From Gloeophyllum trabeum ATCC 11539 (lineage: Eukaryota > Basidiomycota > Agaricomycetes > Gloeophyllales > Gloeophyllaceae): a stretch of 43,404 bases of DNA. The notes beneath the pieces are model-generated. The model made no database searches, was not told the origin of the DNA, and saw only the letters and a list, made by a program, of their open reading frames with translations. Shown in pieces: positions 11,546 to 21,111 of this stretch. The DNA lies in NCBI RefSeq assembly GCF_000344685.1, contig NW_006920416.1, positions 962,668-1,006,071 on the forward strand. The letters are read 5' to 3'. A program made the translations under genes and the position numbers. How positions within the stretch are numbered: the stretch's first letter is position 1; every line of letters starts with the position of its first letter.

Positions 11546-13419
11546 ATGGGTACCCTCCACTTCCTCGCAGCGCTAGCTCTACTGCTGGTATGGTCTGCCA
11601 TCAGCGCACTTGCGTCTCCTGCGGATGCGTGCACCTTGAATGCCACCGGCGGGGACGACGCCCCGAACTTCGTACAGGCTTACTTCGCCTGCGATACAGT
11701 TATCATTCCGGAGAGTACAGTGCTAAATATCGGCACCCGCATGAACATGACTGGAGGTGTCAACAAGCACATCGTTCGTTTCACATTTATTTGTCTGGCA
11801 GCATGGCATGACGATGACGCCTAGGATCTACAAGGCACCATCAAGTTCACGTCGGATATCAATTACTGGTCTGGAGTGAGCATTGGGTTTTCCGCTCCGC
11901 AATCCCCAACGACTTAGTTTCTTGCAACAGAATGGATACTATTTTGCCTTCCAGGATCAAATCACTTTCTGGAAGCTCGGAGGCGAGAACATCCGTCTGG
12001 ACGGCGGGGGCGTCCTAGACGGAACCGGACAGGTGACCACTATGCACTCAGACTCTATTTATCGCCTAACATGATCTTCACACATGAAGCCGTGGTACGA
12101 CGCGTTGTAAGTCGGTCTAAAGGTATCAGGTTCCAGACAAGAATGAAGCACTTTTGCATTCTCCCAGCGCCAGCAACAGCTCCCTCCTCCGACCTATCCT
12201 CCTAACAATCTCTCAAGGCCGCAACGTGGTCGTCAAGGATATTACTATGCTTAACGGTCCCGAATGGATTAACTTCGTACGTCCCGTGCACCTCACCTCC
12301 GGTTTAGTCGTAATACGACCCTTGCTCGCGATGGCAGGTTACAGACAGCTCTAACGTAACGTACGACAATATCCACATCAACGCTAGCTCGACGTCCTCC
12401 CACCTTGCCAAGAACACGGATGGATGGGATATTTACCGGAGCGACGGCGTTGTTATTCAGAATTCGGTCATTAATAATGGGGACGACTGCGTCTCGTTCA
12501 AGCCCAGTACGTCGACTTTTACTTGCATCGCAGAAATCCAAGATTGGACGTGATGTATTTTTCTTAGACTCGACGAATATCTTGGTGTCGAATCTCAACT
12601 GCAACGGCTCCCAGTAAATGTTATCAATCTCATACAGGTCAACCCAATCTGACCGACCTGCAAACAGTGGTATATCGGTAGGTTCCCTAGGCCAATACGC
12701 CGGGGAATACGATATCGTGGAGAACGTCACCTCTATGTACGTCCTACTCCGTCTCTCGTATATGACTTGGAATGTTCACCGAGCACCTTGTGGTGATGTC
12801 TTGCGTCCCACCCAGCAACATCCGGATGGCCAACGCAGAAAACGGGGCCCGCATCAAAGCATTCGCCGGACCAAACGTCGGCAGCGGTATAGTCAAGAAC
12901 ATCACGTTCCAGAACTTCTCCGAGATGAACGTGGACTATCCCGTTGTGATTGACCAGGTACCTACCACTTGCTATTTCCCTCACCTTATGCGGACTTTAG
13001 GCTGATACGGCTGTGATCAGTGTTATATGACGGCGGCTGACGTCTGCGCCGCCTACCCGTCTAATACATATATCCAAGACGTGTGGTTTACCAAGTACGT
13101 GGGCCACCTTTCCTCGCGTGAAAGTGAACCAACCATTATCATATCTGTCAGTATATCGGGGACGTCCTCCGGAAACGAAAAATCACTGGTCGCGTCCCTT
13201 GACTGCTCCCCGGATAACAGGTGCAGCAACATCAATGTCAACGACCTGAATCTTTCGTCAGTATTCCCGTTCCTCAGAGCACGCCCTTTTCGCTGATATT
13301 GACACTGGTCGATGGATAATAGAGCGCCTGCGAAATACCAACCAGCGACGTACGGGTGTCAGAACGTCAACCTGACGGGCAACGCAGCCTCGCTTTTTGG
13401 GACTTGCGCTACGACATAG
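11546..13419 (+). CDS. Secreted GH28 polygalacturonase, probably exo-acting
   Basis: Pectin-degrading glycoside hydrolase with the parallel beta-helix fold. An N-terminal signal peptide ([20 protein letters not shown]) marks secretion. The joined exons give all GH28 catalytic blocks in order: NTDGWD (about 12418-12432), GDDCVSFK (about 12481-12502), [13 protein letters not shown] (the His is created by the splice at about 12615/12672) and RIK (about 12852-12860). Many N-X-S/T sequons fit a secreted glycoprotein. The C-terminus reads [20 protein letters not shown], then a stop at 13417-13419. At least seven short introns; the first begins just after ...GGVNKHI. The reading GPEWINFV...[16 protein letters not shown] resembles fungal galacturan 1,4-alpha-galacturonidases more than endo enzymes, but exo versus endo action is inference. 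Confidence 0.92.
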
Positions 13420-13772
13420 AGGACTAGACGCTATGCCCAGTGTCATTGTAGCATTTATGTAGCTTGGGATACGAGGGTTATGCCATCGAGCATAGACCTT
13501 GTCAGGGCCACCGCCACGGCATGTTTCAAACACTCGTCTGATATGTAAGGCTTTGAGGCTGGGAGGGAAGTCGGCTTGTAATGAGAATGCGGAATCCTGA
13601 CGTAGCTTATGATTATCATTGCTTTATTTCTGTGTCGGTTGTTGAGGGTGGGGGGCGTTGTCTTGTAGAGTACTGCTAATGTTCAAGTTCACGAGCGACC
13701 GTTTTGCCGCCAAGAAGCACCGAGCAAAAATCTGCTCGTATTCCGCCACACCTGCTTGACTAGACGTGCACA
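13420..13772. other. Intergenic between GH28 and lipase
   Basis: 3' flank of GH28 and 5' flank of the hydrolase. Short minus-strand frames show no domain. Nothing supported. Confidence 0.5.
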
Positions 13773-15292
13773 ATGTGGAAGCTCGGACCAGCCCGCGTAG
13801 TCTCCAGACAAACGAAAGCACTCGAACGGGTCCGGCCCCGAAGCTTGTTTATAGCCTCCGGATCAGCTTCCCCGCACAGCCGCTTCCCCGCATTCCATCA
13901 TGAGCGTCCCCGAGCTGGGTTCCCACTGGCACCGACGCTGCCCCGCCCGCTGTCCACCATGACCGAGACACATCCCCAACCCTTCACCGACGCCTACCTC
14001 CCCGGCCCACAATCCACCAAATTCTACACGCGCACCTACCAGCCGCCCTCCTCCTCCCCGCCCTCCGCGGTTGTCGTCTTCGTGCACGGCTTCATCGACC
14101 ACGTCGCGCGCTACACAGACTTCCACGCCGCGCTCGCGCGTAGCGGACTAGTGGTGTTCGCGTACGACCAGCGCGGGTTCGGGCGGACGGCGCTGGACGA
14201 GAAGGGCAAGGAAAGGCGGGACACGGGCAACCGCGGGTATGCGAAGACGAGCTGGCGCGAGCAGCTCGAGGACGTGGAGTGGATGGTGAAGCATGCGCGG
14301 GAGCAGTTTGGGGCGCTGCCGCTGTTCTTGATGGGGCATTCTATGGTGCGTGGGTGCGTGGGTGGGTGTGGTCAGACGTGTTTGGATGCTGATGGGTGTG
14401 TAAAGGGGGGAGGGTTGTGTATAGCGTTCAATACGCGCACGTCGGCGCCGCCCTCGGCGTCGACCGTCTCGCTCCTCTCAGGCGTGATCGCGTGCAGTCC
14501 TCTCTTGCGCCAGACCACCCCGGCCTCGAGCGTGCTGAAATGGGTCGGCGGGAAGGCGAGCAAGGTCATGCCGTACATGACCATCCCCGCTGAAGTAAAG
14601 GCGGAGGTGAGTCTCTCGGCTTACGCTGGAATGAATTCAACCGTGACGTCCGGACTTTGCACTGCATAGCAACTCTCGCATAACCCAGCCGTCGTGGAAG
14701 CTGCGAAGGCGGACAGTTTTGTCAAGTACGTCGGATGCCTGAAGGGCGTCAGTGACATGCTGGAAGGGGTGCGTGCTCCTTGCATCACCAATCAATATGC
14801 ACTCACACTTGTATTGCCTAGGGCGCGCTGCTTGTTACCCGAGATTACAAGAATTGGCCCGTCAACCTTCCCGTGAGCATTCTTCCCTCGTCTGTATCAC
14901 TACCAATACTAACACCCACGCCGTTGTGTAGCTCCTGATCTTCCACGGAACAGCTGACGAAGTACGTCTTCCATGTAACACGATCTCGTGGCAGTCCAGT
15001 AACCTTGATATTTCCCAGGTCACCGACCCCAAAGCCTCGCAAGAATTCATCGAGCGAGTCCCCGCAAAGGACAAGACAATCAACCTCTACCCAGTCCGTC
15101 TCTTCATCACACCCGCCTGCGCATATAAGACTGACAACGGCTCCGTTCCTGTTCTAGGGCGCATACCACGAGCCGTGGCACGAGACGGTGCCCGAGGGCG
15201 TGAGCGACCAGATGGTCAGGGAAGCTGCTGAGTGGATCAAGGCGAGGTCTGCTGAGGGAGAGGGGAGTAGAGAAGATAGGGCGAAGTTGTAG
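13773..15292 (+). CDS. Monoacylglycerol-lipase-type alpha/beta hydrolase
   Basis: Serine hydrolase of the MGL (yeast Yju3) group, hydrolysing monoacylglycerols. Visible motifs: VVVFVHGFIDHVARY (oxyanion HG), FAYDQRGFGRT, nucleophile elbow GHSMGG (formed by splicing out 14346-14405), Asp region IFHGTADEVTDPKAS and the catalytic-His region GAYHEPWHE. About six introns; the stop is TAG at 15290-15292. Two starts are possible. ATG 13773 adds an Arg-rich, almost acid-free leader of about 60 residues that could be a mitochondrial or organellar signal. ATG 13959 (MTETHPQPFTDAYLPG) is where the conserved protein normally begins. Odd: intron 14346-14405 is 60 nt, in frame and stop-free, so its retention would insert 20 residues inside the active-site elbow. 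Confidence 0.9.
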
Positions 15293-15445
15293 TGATCGCG
15301 TTTGGTACCGATACGTACCCCCATTTCGCCGAGCACACCCTTTGTATACTACCGACCAGCGCAGCACGGAGAATTTTTCGAGTAGAGGGAGCAGGGATGC
15401 ATTATCAAAAGCCCGTACATATACCGGCGTGCACGTATCAATCAA
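15293..15445. other. Short convergent 3' region
   Basis: The lipase (+) and GEP4 (-) end only 153 bp apart, so their 3' UTRs are likely to abut or overlap. No other signal. Confidence 0.45.
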
Positions 15446-16501
15446 TCAGGACACGACAGCTATCCTCCTTCCCCACTTATGCCGCAGCCTCCGCCCGATC
15501 CCCCTCTTCTCCTCCCCACCAGGCTCGGGCTTGCCGAACATCCGCGCTAGCAATCTGCTCGTAATCCCCCTCTTCTCCTGCGCATCCTTCGTCACCACAT
15601 CGGGCTTGACGAACATCCCGCTGTCGCGCACCGGCTTCCGCGCGACCCACCTCTCAACAGCCCTGACGAGCTGCCTCTCGCCCCAGCGCATGAACATGCT
15701 CTCGCGCGCCCACACGCCCGTCGTCCACACCGCCAGGGGGCCCTCCCCCTCCCCTCCCCCCTCCGCTTTCCGGCGCGAAAAGAAGCGGCGCCTACCGTTC
15801 ATCCGGTTCGCCAACACGACGTCCGTGAAGACGCGGTCGCCCACGACGACGAGTTCGCTATCGCGCAGCGGGCGCGGGAGCGAGGCGAAGTACGCGCGGA
15901 TGGAGGATATGCAGGCGTACCCCGGTTTCGGCGTCGCGTGACGCAGGACGGGCGCGGAGAGGTGGTGGGAGACGGATTCGGCCTGCGTACAGGGGGGACG
16001 GGTCAGATGGGAAGAGGGGGGTGGGGGGGAGGAAGCGCGCACCTGGATGCCGCCGGGGTCTTGCCGCGTCCCGGCGGAGTTGCTCACGACGAGGACGTTT
16101 TCACGGCCGAAGGTGTCTCTGCACTCTTTCCATGCCCCCTACACACTCTTGTCAGCGCCGACAGTAGTCGTATGAGTGGTCAAAACGCACTTGCAGGTCG
16201 GGCACGAGTGTATCTTCGTGCGGTATCGTCTGCGCATCCGGGTCACACCTACCGAAGTAAAAACGGGTATTGCGAGACGTACCAAGCAGTTGTCCTTGTC
16301 AAACACCGCGGCGCGGTAGCCCGCATCGCGCAGAGCCTGGAAGTCGAGCCGGCGGATATCTTTCTGTAACGCGGGTCTTAGCAAACAGTAGCATTGGGGT
16401 TATTGTCACGTCGCACCTTTCACGGCGATGTGCGGGAGGACGAGACGGGGCTTGAATACGAGCTGGAAGGGGACGAGGATCCCGGGCACGTTCAGCGGCA
16501 T
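15446..16501 (-). CDS. GEP4: Phosphatidylglycerophosphatase GEP4 (mitochondrial)
   Basis: HAD-type phosphatase that dephosphorylates phosphatidylglycerophosphate in the mitochondrial matrix, a step of cardiolipin synthesis. ATG at 16501-16499 opens MPLNVPGILVPFQLVFKPRL; exon 1 ends at 16417 and resumes at 16359 (AVK-DIRRLDFQALRDAGYR). The catalytic HAD motif is the DKDNC core in AAVFDKDNCL, followed by VLVVSNSAGT (motif II), a Lys in TPKPGY and ELVVVGDRVFTDVVLANRM (acidic motif), then PLAVWTTGVW. The C-terminus is extended and very basic (RRLRHKWGRRIAVVS). At least two more introns lie at about 16085-16290. All hallmark blocks of the family are present and in order. Confidence 0.93.
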
Positions 16502-16649
16502 CCCACCCGCCGTCGAGGTTCTGCGAATTCGAAAGACTCGAGGCCCGGGTGTGCTCTCGCAAACACACTCCGAAAAGGGTATGTCATTCGCACGAGGCAG
16601 CTACACTGAGCAGCACGCGTCACGCACGCCCGCCAGCAACGACCAAACC
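16502..16649. promoter_or_regulatory. Compact bidirectional promoter (GEP4 / clathrin light chain)
   Basis: The two start codons are divergent and only 148 bp apart, so this GC-rich spacer must serve both genes. No TATA box was seen. This is the shortest divergent promoter in the window. Confidence 0.6.
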
Positions 16650-17639
16650 ATGACCGACTTCCTCGCGCGCGAGAGCGAGCTCCTCGGCGACGAGTTCAGC
16701 AGCGCCGCGGGCGGCGGCGGCGGCGCGGGGCTCGACGGCGACATCGACGTCGACCGCGCGGCGTCTGCGTTCCCCGACATCTCGCTCGACGGCGAGGGCG
16801 ACATCCCGCTGCCTGCCGCGACCGTGGGCGGTACCAGCAATACAGGGTTCGACTTTGACAGCTTCGAGCCGCCGCAGGAGAGGGTGACGGAGGTGAAGGT
16901 GACGGGGGATGATGAGATTGAGAAGTTTGAGGATCAGTTTCCGGATATCGAGGTTCCAGAGGTGCGTTTTGCAGTTGTAGTTTATATACCATATACCCCG
17001 TCTGACCGGATTGTTGGGATCTATGTAGCAAACACTCTCTCCCCCACCTGCACAGCAGCAGCCGACGTTCGGTGCCCTGCCCACCTTTGCGCCCCGCCCG
17101 CAGCCCTCGCCGTACACCTCCACCCCCATCCTGAACCAACAGCTGCAGGAAGACGAGCCCGAGGTGATCAAGTAGGTGCACTGGATCCGTCATGGATATA
17201 GGGCTGACCTAGGCGCCTGCAGACAATGGCGGGAGCGGCAGGCCGAGGAGATCAAGGCGCGCGACGAGGCGGCGAAGCAGAAGCGCGAGGAGACCATCGC
17301 GCGGGCCGAACGCGCGATTGACTCGTTCTACGAGGACTACAACGCAAAGAAGGAGCGGCAGATCCGGGAGAACAAGTGCGTATTCCTCGCCACGCTTCCC
17401 GCCCGCGTATACTCACCCCGAGCAGGGAGCACGAGGCGGAGTTCCTGGACGCGATGCAGGAGAGCCTGTCCGCGGGGACGACGTGGTCGCGCATCTGCGA
17501 CCTCGTCGAGCTGCAGAACTCGCAGAGCAAGACGCTCGCGCGCACGGGGCCCGGCACGACTGACCTCTCGCGCTTCAAGGAGGTGCTGCTCCGGCTCAAG
17601 CGCGAGGGCGACGCGGCGCCTGGCGCGGCTGGGTACTAG
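16650..17639 (+). CDS. CLC1: Clathrin light chain
   Basis: Light chain of the clathrin coat, regulating triskelion assembly in endocytosis and Golgi transport. It starts MTDFLARESELLGDEF, followed by a Gly/Ala- and acid-rich N-terminal part (FPDISLDGEGD, DDEIEKFEDQFPDIEVPE), a Pro/Gln linker (SPPPAQQQPTFGALPTF), then the long charged heavy-chain-binding helix (QWRERQAEEIKARDEAAK, FYEDYNAKKERQIRENK) and the C-terminal WSRICDLVELQNSQSKT. Introns: about 16961-17029, 17173-17222 and 17376-17426, each restoring frame exactly (IKQWRE, NKEHEAEF). The stop is TAG at 17637-17639. Length and order fit the family. Confidence 0.95.
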
Positions 17640-17801
17640 TGGTTCGAGTTGCAGCTGTTCGCGGTATTACTATAGTGAAAGTATATTTTTGACTACGTGC
17701 ATACGGACTCGGGCGAAACTTTGTTGGATTTTATTTTGTTCAAGTTTGTGAATGCCGGCAAGACTCGCCTTGAGTATACGTTTACAACAAGGCGCCTTCA
17801 T

Positions 17802-18583
17802 ATGAGCTTGACCGCAACTGTGCGGTGGCTGAGCGCACTCCAGTTCCTTCCCTCTCGCATGTGGTCTGCGTTTGGAACGTGGTCCCGCCGCCTCCTCGGC
17901 CGCCAACCGTCCACCCTCCTCGATGCGGCCACCAAACGACATCTAGTCTACGAAGGCAAGCCCGTGTGGTGGGCGCGCTGGACATGGCCCCTCGTCGGCA
18001 TGGACCTCTTCCTCTGGTACGCCCTCCTCTTTTCCCCACCTCCACCTTGCTCACATCCCCCTCTTCCCGCAGTTCCTCGATGGCCGAGACCGCCTGGAAC
18101 CACTGGACATGGCCCGACCCCGCGCAGAAAGAGCTCGCCGGCGAGGACGCGCACGTCCAGCCCAACTACGTCCTCCGGCCCGCCTGGCAGCGCTTCGCGC
18201 TCGCCGCGGGGCAGTTCGCCGTCGGGCTCGGCTTCGCGAGCGCGCTCGTGCGGCTGCGCGGGCGCGCGGTGCGCAGGGTGTACATCGTGCCGTCGCCCTC
18301 ACACTCTGCGCAAGTGTTCATCCAGACGCCCGTCCACGGCGCGTCCAGCGGCATCCGGACGACGCTGGGCGAGTGCAGGCTCAGCCCCGGCAGGGATATG
18401 AGCGAGGTGATTCTGCGGCTGCGCGGAAGGGAGGGGGAGTACTGGATGGAGCTGCGCGGCGCGCGGATTAGGGGGCAGGAGGTGCCGCTTGAGCGGGCGA
18501 ATGCGGAGATTTGGGAGGCGTTTACTGGGAAGAAGGCGGCGGCGATGCAGAGGTGGAAGAGTGGGCCGGTGCTGCAGGGGTGA
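17802..18583 (+). CDS. Two-helix membrane protein, TMEM223-like (tentative)
   Basis: I do not recognise this with certainty. One intron (GTACGC...CGCAG, about 18018-18071) joins ...GMDLFLC to SSMAETAWNHW. The protein has a basic, Trp-rich N-terminus without a classical signal, a hydrophobic segment around WARWTWPLVGMDLFL, a second around RFALAAGQFAVGLGFASALV, then a beta-type soluble tail (VYIVPSPSHSAQVFIQTP, MSEVILRLRGREGEYWMEL). Two N-terminal helices followed by a short beta tail that begins with Arg-Arg-Val is the layout of TMEM223-type mitochondrial inner-membrane proteins linked to cytochrome oxidase biogenesis. That link is inference from architecture only. The gene is very GC-rich, like its left neighbour. 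Confidence 0.7.
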
Positions 18584-18649
18584 GGGTTGATTAGTGAGAA
18601 GGGGGAGAGCAAAAGTTTATTATATGCAGCAGTGTATGTGGTTTCTGTA

Positions 18650-18965
18650 ATGTTCATGGCTTACAGCCAACATCCTCCACAGATATTCTGCATGCTCGTC
18701 GCTTTACAAGATCAGGCGTTATGTAGCGGTGCAGGCTCGATCCATCGATGCCTGTACCGGACACCCCGCACGGCGGCTTTCTCGTTGCACACCCTCAGAC
18801 ATCACAGATTGTACACAATGTCCAGCTGTTATGTCTGCGGGTGTGCTCTGAGACGCTGCAATGGCTTTGGTTTATCTCCCGGACCGCGGCCGACAGCGTG
18901 GCGAACATGTACACGGAGAGGCGCATATATTGACGCCAACTCGTGCTAGTTTGGGATACAGATAC
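18650..18965 (+). repeat. Direct repeat, copy 1
   Basis: Matches copy 2 (about 19065-19335) in the same order: a block beginning tcatggcttac, then gtgcaggctc, then a long block around ctcgttgcacaccctcaga through cacagattgtac, aatgtccagctgttatgtc and tgcggg, then ctcgtgcta and tttgggatacagat. By eye the core is roughly 80% identical. The plus frame encodes a related short peptide in both copies (SLHTLRHHRLYTMSSCYVCG). Confidence 0.75.
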
Positions 18966-19064
18966 TACCTCGCTGGCCGTCATGATCACTCACTGACTCA
19001 AGTTGCCCATTGGCATTGATAAGCGTATTCGATGCAGCAGCGTAAGCGGCTTTCATACCGTTCA

Positions 19065-19335
19065 TCATTATGGCTTATAAGGAACACGCCTTTGTCCGCA
19101 GATGCACCCGGTTTACCAGATCCTATCTGATGTGGCCTACTGTGCAGGCTCTGTCTGTTCGTGCCCTCTACCGAAGACCACACATGGCAGCTTCCTCGTT
19201 GCACACCCTCAGAAATAACAGATTGTACAGAATGTCCAGTTGTTATGTCTGCGGGGGTGCTATGAGACCCCGCTGTGCCCTTGGGTTTGTCTTCCGGACC
19301 CTAACTCGTGCTATTTTAGGATTCAGATAATGGTT
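19065..19335 (+). repeat. Direct repeat, copy 2
   Basis: Second, diverged copy of the sequence at about 18650-18965. It includes the peptide frame SLHTLRNNRLYRMSSCYVCG and ends with ctcgtgctattttaggattcagat. It sits just upstream of the dioxygenase gene and could influence its promoter. No transposase and no clear target duplication was seen. Confidence 0.75.
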
Positions 19336-19440
19336 ACGGCAGGGCAGATATGCACTCGTGCTCTTCTACTCTCATGCACTGTACGCTGATAAGGACTATC
19401 ATGCGCCGCATCCACGGGTCGAACCCTCATCACGCCCCCG

Positions 19441-20796
19441 ATGGCCACCACCACCCTCGCCCCCGTCGAGACTCACCAGCTCAAGCTGCGCACCGCCTAC
19501 GGGCCCGTCCACCGCACGGTCCTGAACGCGCCCCCGCGCGACTGTTCCGCAGACGACATCCCCATCATCGACATCTCCGGCATCTACGGCGACTTCGCCG
19601 CGCGCAAGGCCGTCGCGGAGCAGGTCAGGCAGGCCGCGGTGACCATCGGGTTCTTCTACATCACGGGGCACGGGATTCCGCAGGCGGTGGTGGACGATGC
19701 GCTGGCGCAGGCGAAGATGTGAGTGCTATGAAGTGGGACGCTGTACGAGGGGAGTGGGGTGTGCTGATGGGCGGGCGGTAGGTTCTTCGGGCAGCCGCGG
19801 GAAGTGAAGGACAGGGTGAACCAGAAGCGGTCGAAGTGGTTCAACGGCTGGAACGCGCCGGGGAGCTCGCGCGTGAACGAGACGGAATCGGTCGGTGCGT
19901 CCTAGCCCCGCCCGCGACTCTCCCCATCACGCTCACCCCCGCCCCTCCTTCCTTCCACCTGCGCGCTACTCCGCAGACTACAGAGAAAGCTTCGGCATGC
20001 GGTACGACCCGCGATATGACCCCGCGGTGCCCAACCTCGCTGCCATCCCGGCACACATCCGCGCAGGCTTCCGTGCAGAAGAGTACGTCTGGGAGCACAC
20101 GTCCAACCTCCCGCAGTTCAAGCCCGCCGTGCTCGCGTACTGGCGCGCGTGCCTCGCGCTCGCGCGCAGGCTCATTCGCGTCTTCGCGTTGGCGCTCGAC
20201 CTGCCCGAAGAGTACTTCGACGAGAAGACGTCGCACCCGGACGCCGCGGTCGCGCTGAACTACTACCCCGCGCTGCCGGCTGATGTGGTGGCGAAGGAGG
20301 ACGCGGTGTCGATCGGCTCGCATACAGATTTGCAGTGCTTCACGATATTGTGGCAGGACGACAATGGTGGGCTGCAGGTATTGGATAGGCAAGGGCAATG
20401 GATAAATGCGCGCCCGATCCCGGGGACGTTCGTGGTGAATATTGGGGATTATTTGATGCGGATTACGAATGACCGCTTTGTGTCGACTGTGCACCGCGCG
20501 AAGAATGCGGGTATGAGGGAGAGATATTCGATGCCGTTCTTTTTTGGTGGGTTTTCAGCTTCTGTGGGATGTGCCGCTTCACGAGGAACCAATACTGACC
20601 TGGAAACCATAGGATTCAACTTCAACGAGACGTGTGGGGTGCTACCGAGTTGTATGGATGATGACCATCCGGCCAAGTATGAGCCAATCTCGTGTGAGGA
20701 GGTAAGAGCTATCTTCGAGTGCAAAGTGACATTGCTTAAAACGTATCTTAGTGGGTAAGACTGCGGTTTGCGCAGACAACGCAGGACTCGGAATAG
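19441..20796 (+). CDS. 2-oxoglutarate/Fe(II)-dependent dioxygenase (isopenicillin-N-synthase-like)
   Basis: Cytosolic oxidoreductase of the DIOX_N + 2OG-FeII_Oxy group; the substrate cannot be told from sequence. N-terminal DIOX_N part: DIPIIDISGIYGDF, TIGFFYITGHGIPQ. Core: iron ligands HTD in SIGSHTDLQCFTILWQ (about 20312-20356) and the distal His in FVSTVHRAKN; the 2-oxoglutarate anchor is RxS in RERYSMPFFFG. Introns: about 19721-19781, 19894-19977, about 20548-20611 (giving FFFGFNFNETCGVLPSC) and about 20703-20751. The last intron matters: the open frame runs on to a stop at 20758, but splicing gives CEEWVRLRFAQTTQDSE with TAG at 20794-20796, as in homologues. Relatives act in secondary metabolism, flavonoid- or gibberellin-type oxidation, or detoxification. 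Confidence 0.92.
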
Positions 20797-21111
20797 GGTT
20801 GGGGGGCGCACACCGTAGGCGTCCAAGCTACTTAGCATTATCCGGAAAGAAACCTGTTACATGCTGCGCGACCACGCCGAGGGTGGCGATTTCTGTCTAG
20901 ATACCCATGCTTTTGTCCCGAAGTCCAGCAGGCGCAGCGGTATCATCATTGTCATGGTATATACATAAGACTCGTCGGGGACCGTAAGACCATTAGTGTC
21001 GTAGAGGTACGTAACTATAGAGGTGCGTGTACGTGTAAGATGCAATGCGAGAAGTCGAGAGTCGTCCAGTCTAGGCGGGCTTAGATTTACGGAACTACTG
21101 TCACGGACGTC
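20797..21111. other. Convergent 3' intergenic region
   Basis: Lies between the dioxygenase (+) and the BTB gene (-), which end towards each other. No coding or RNA signal recognised. Confidence 0.5.

Noticed and set aside
20703..20758. Dioxygenase stop at 20758
   Set aside because: Reading through the last intron loses the conserved WVRLRF ending; splicing to 20752 restores it.
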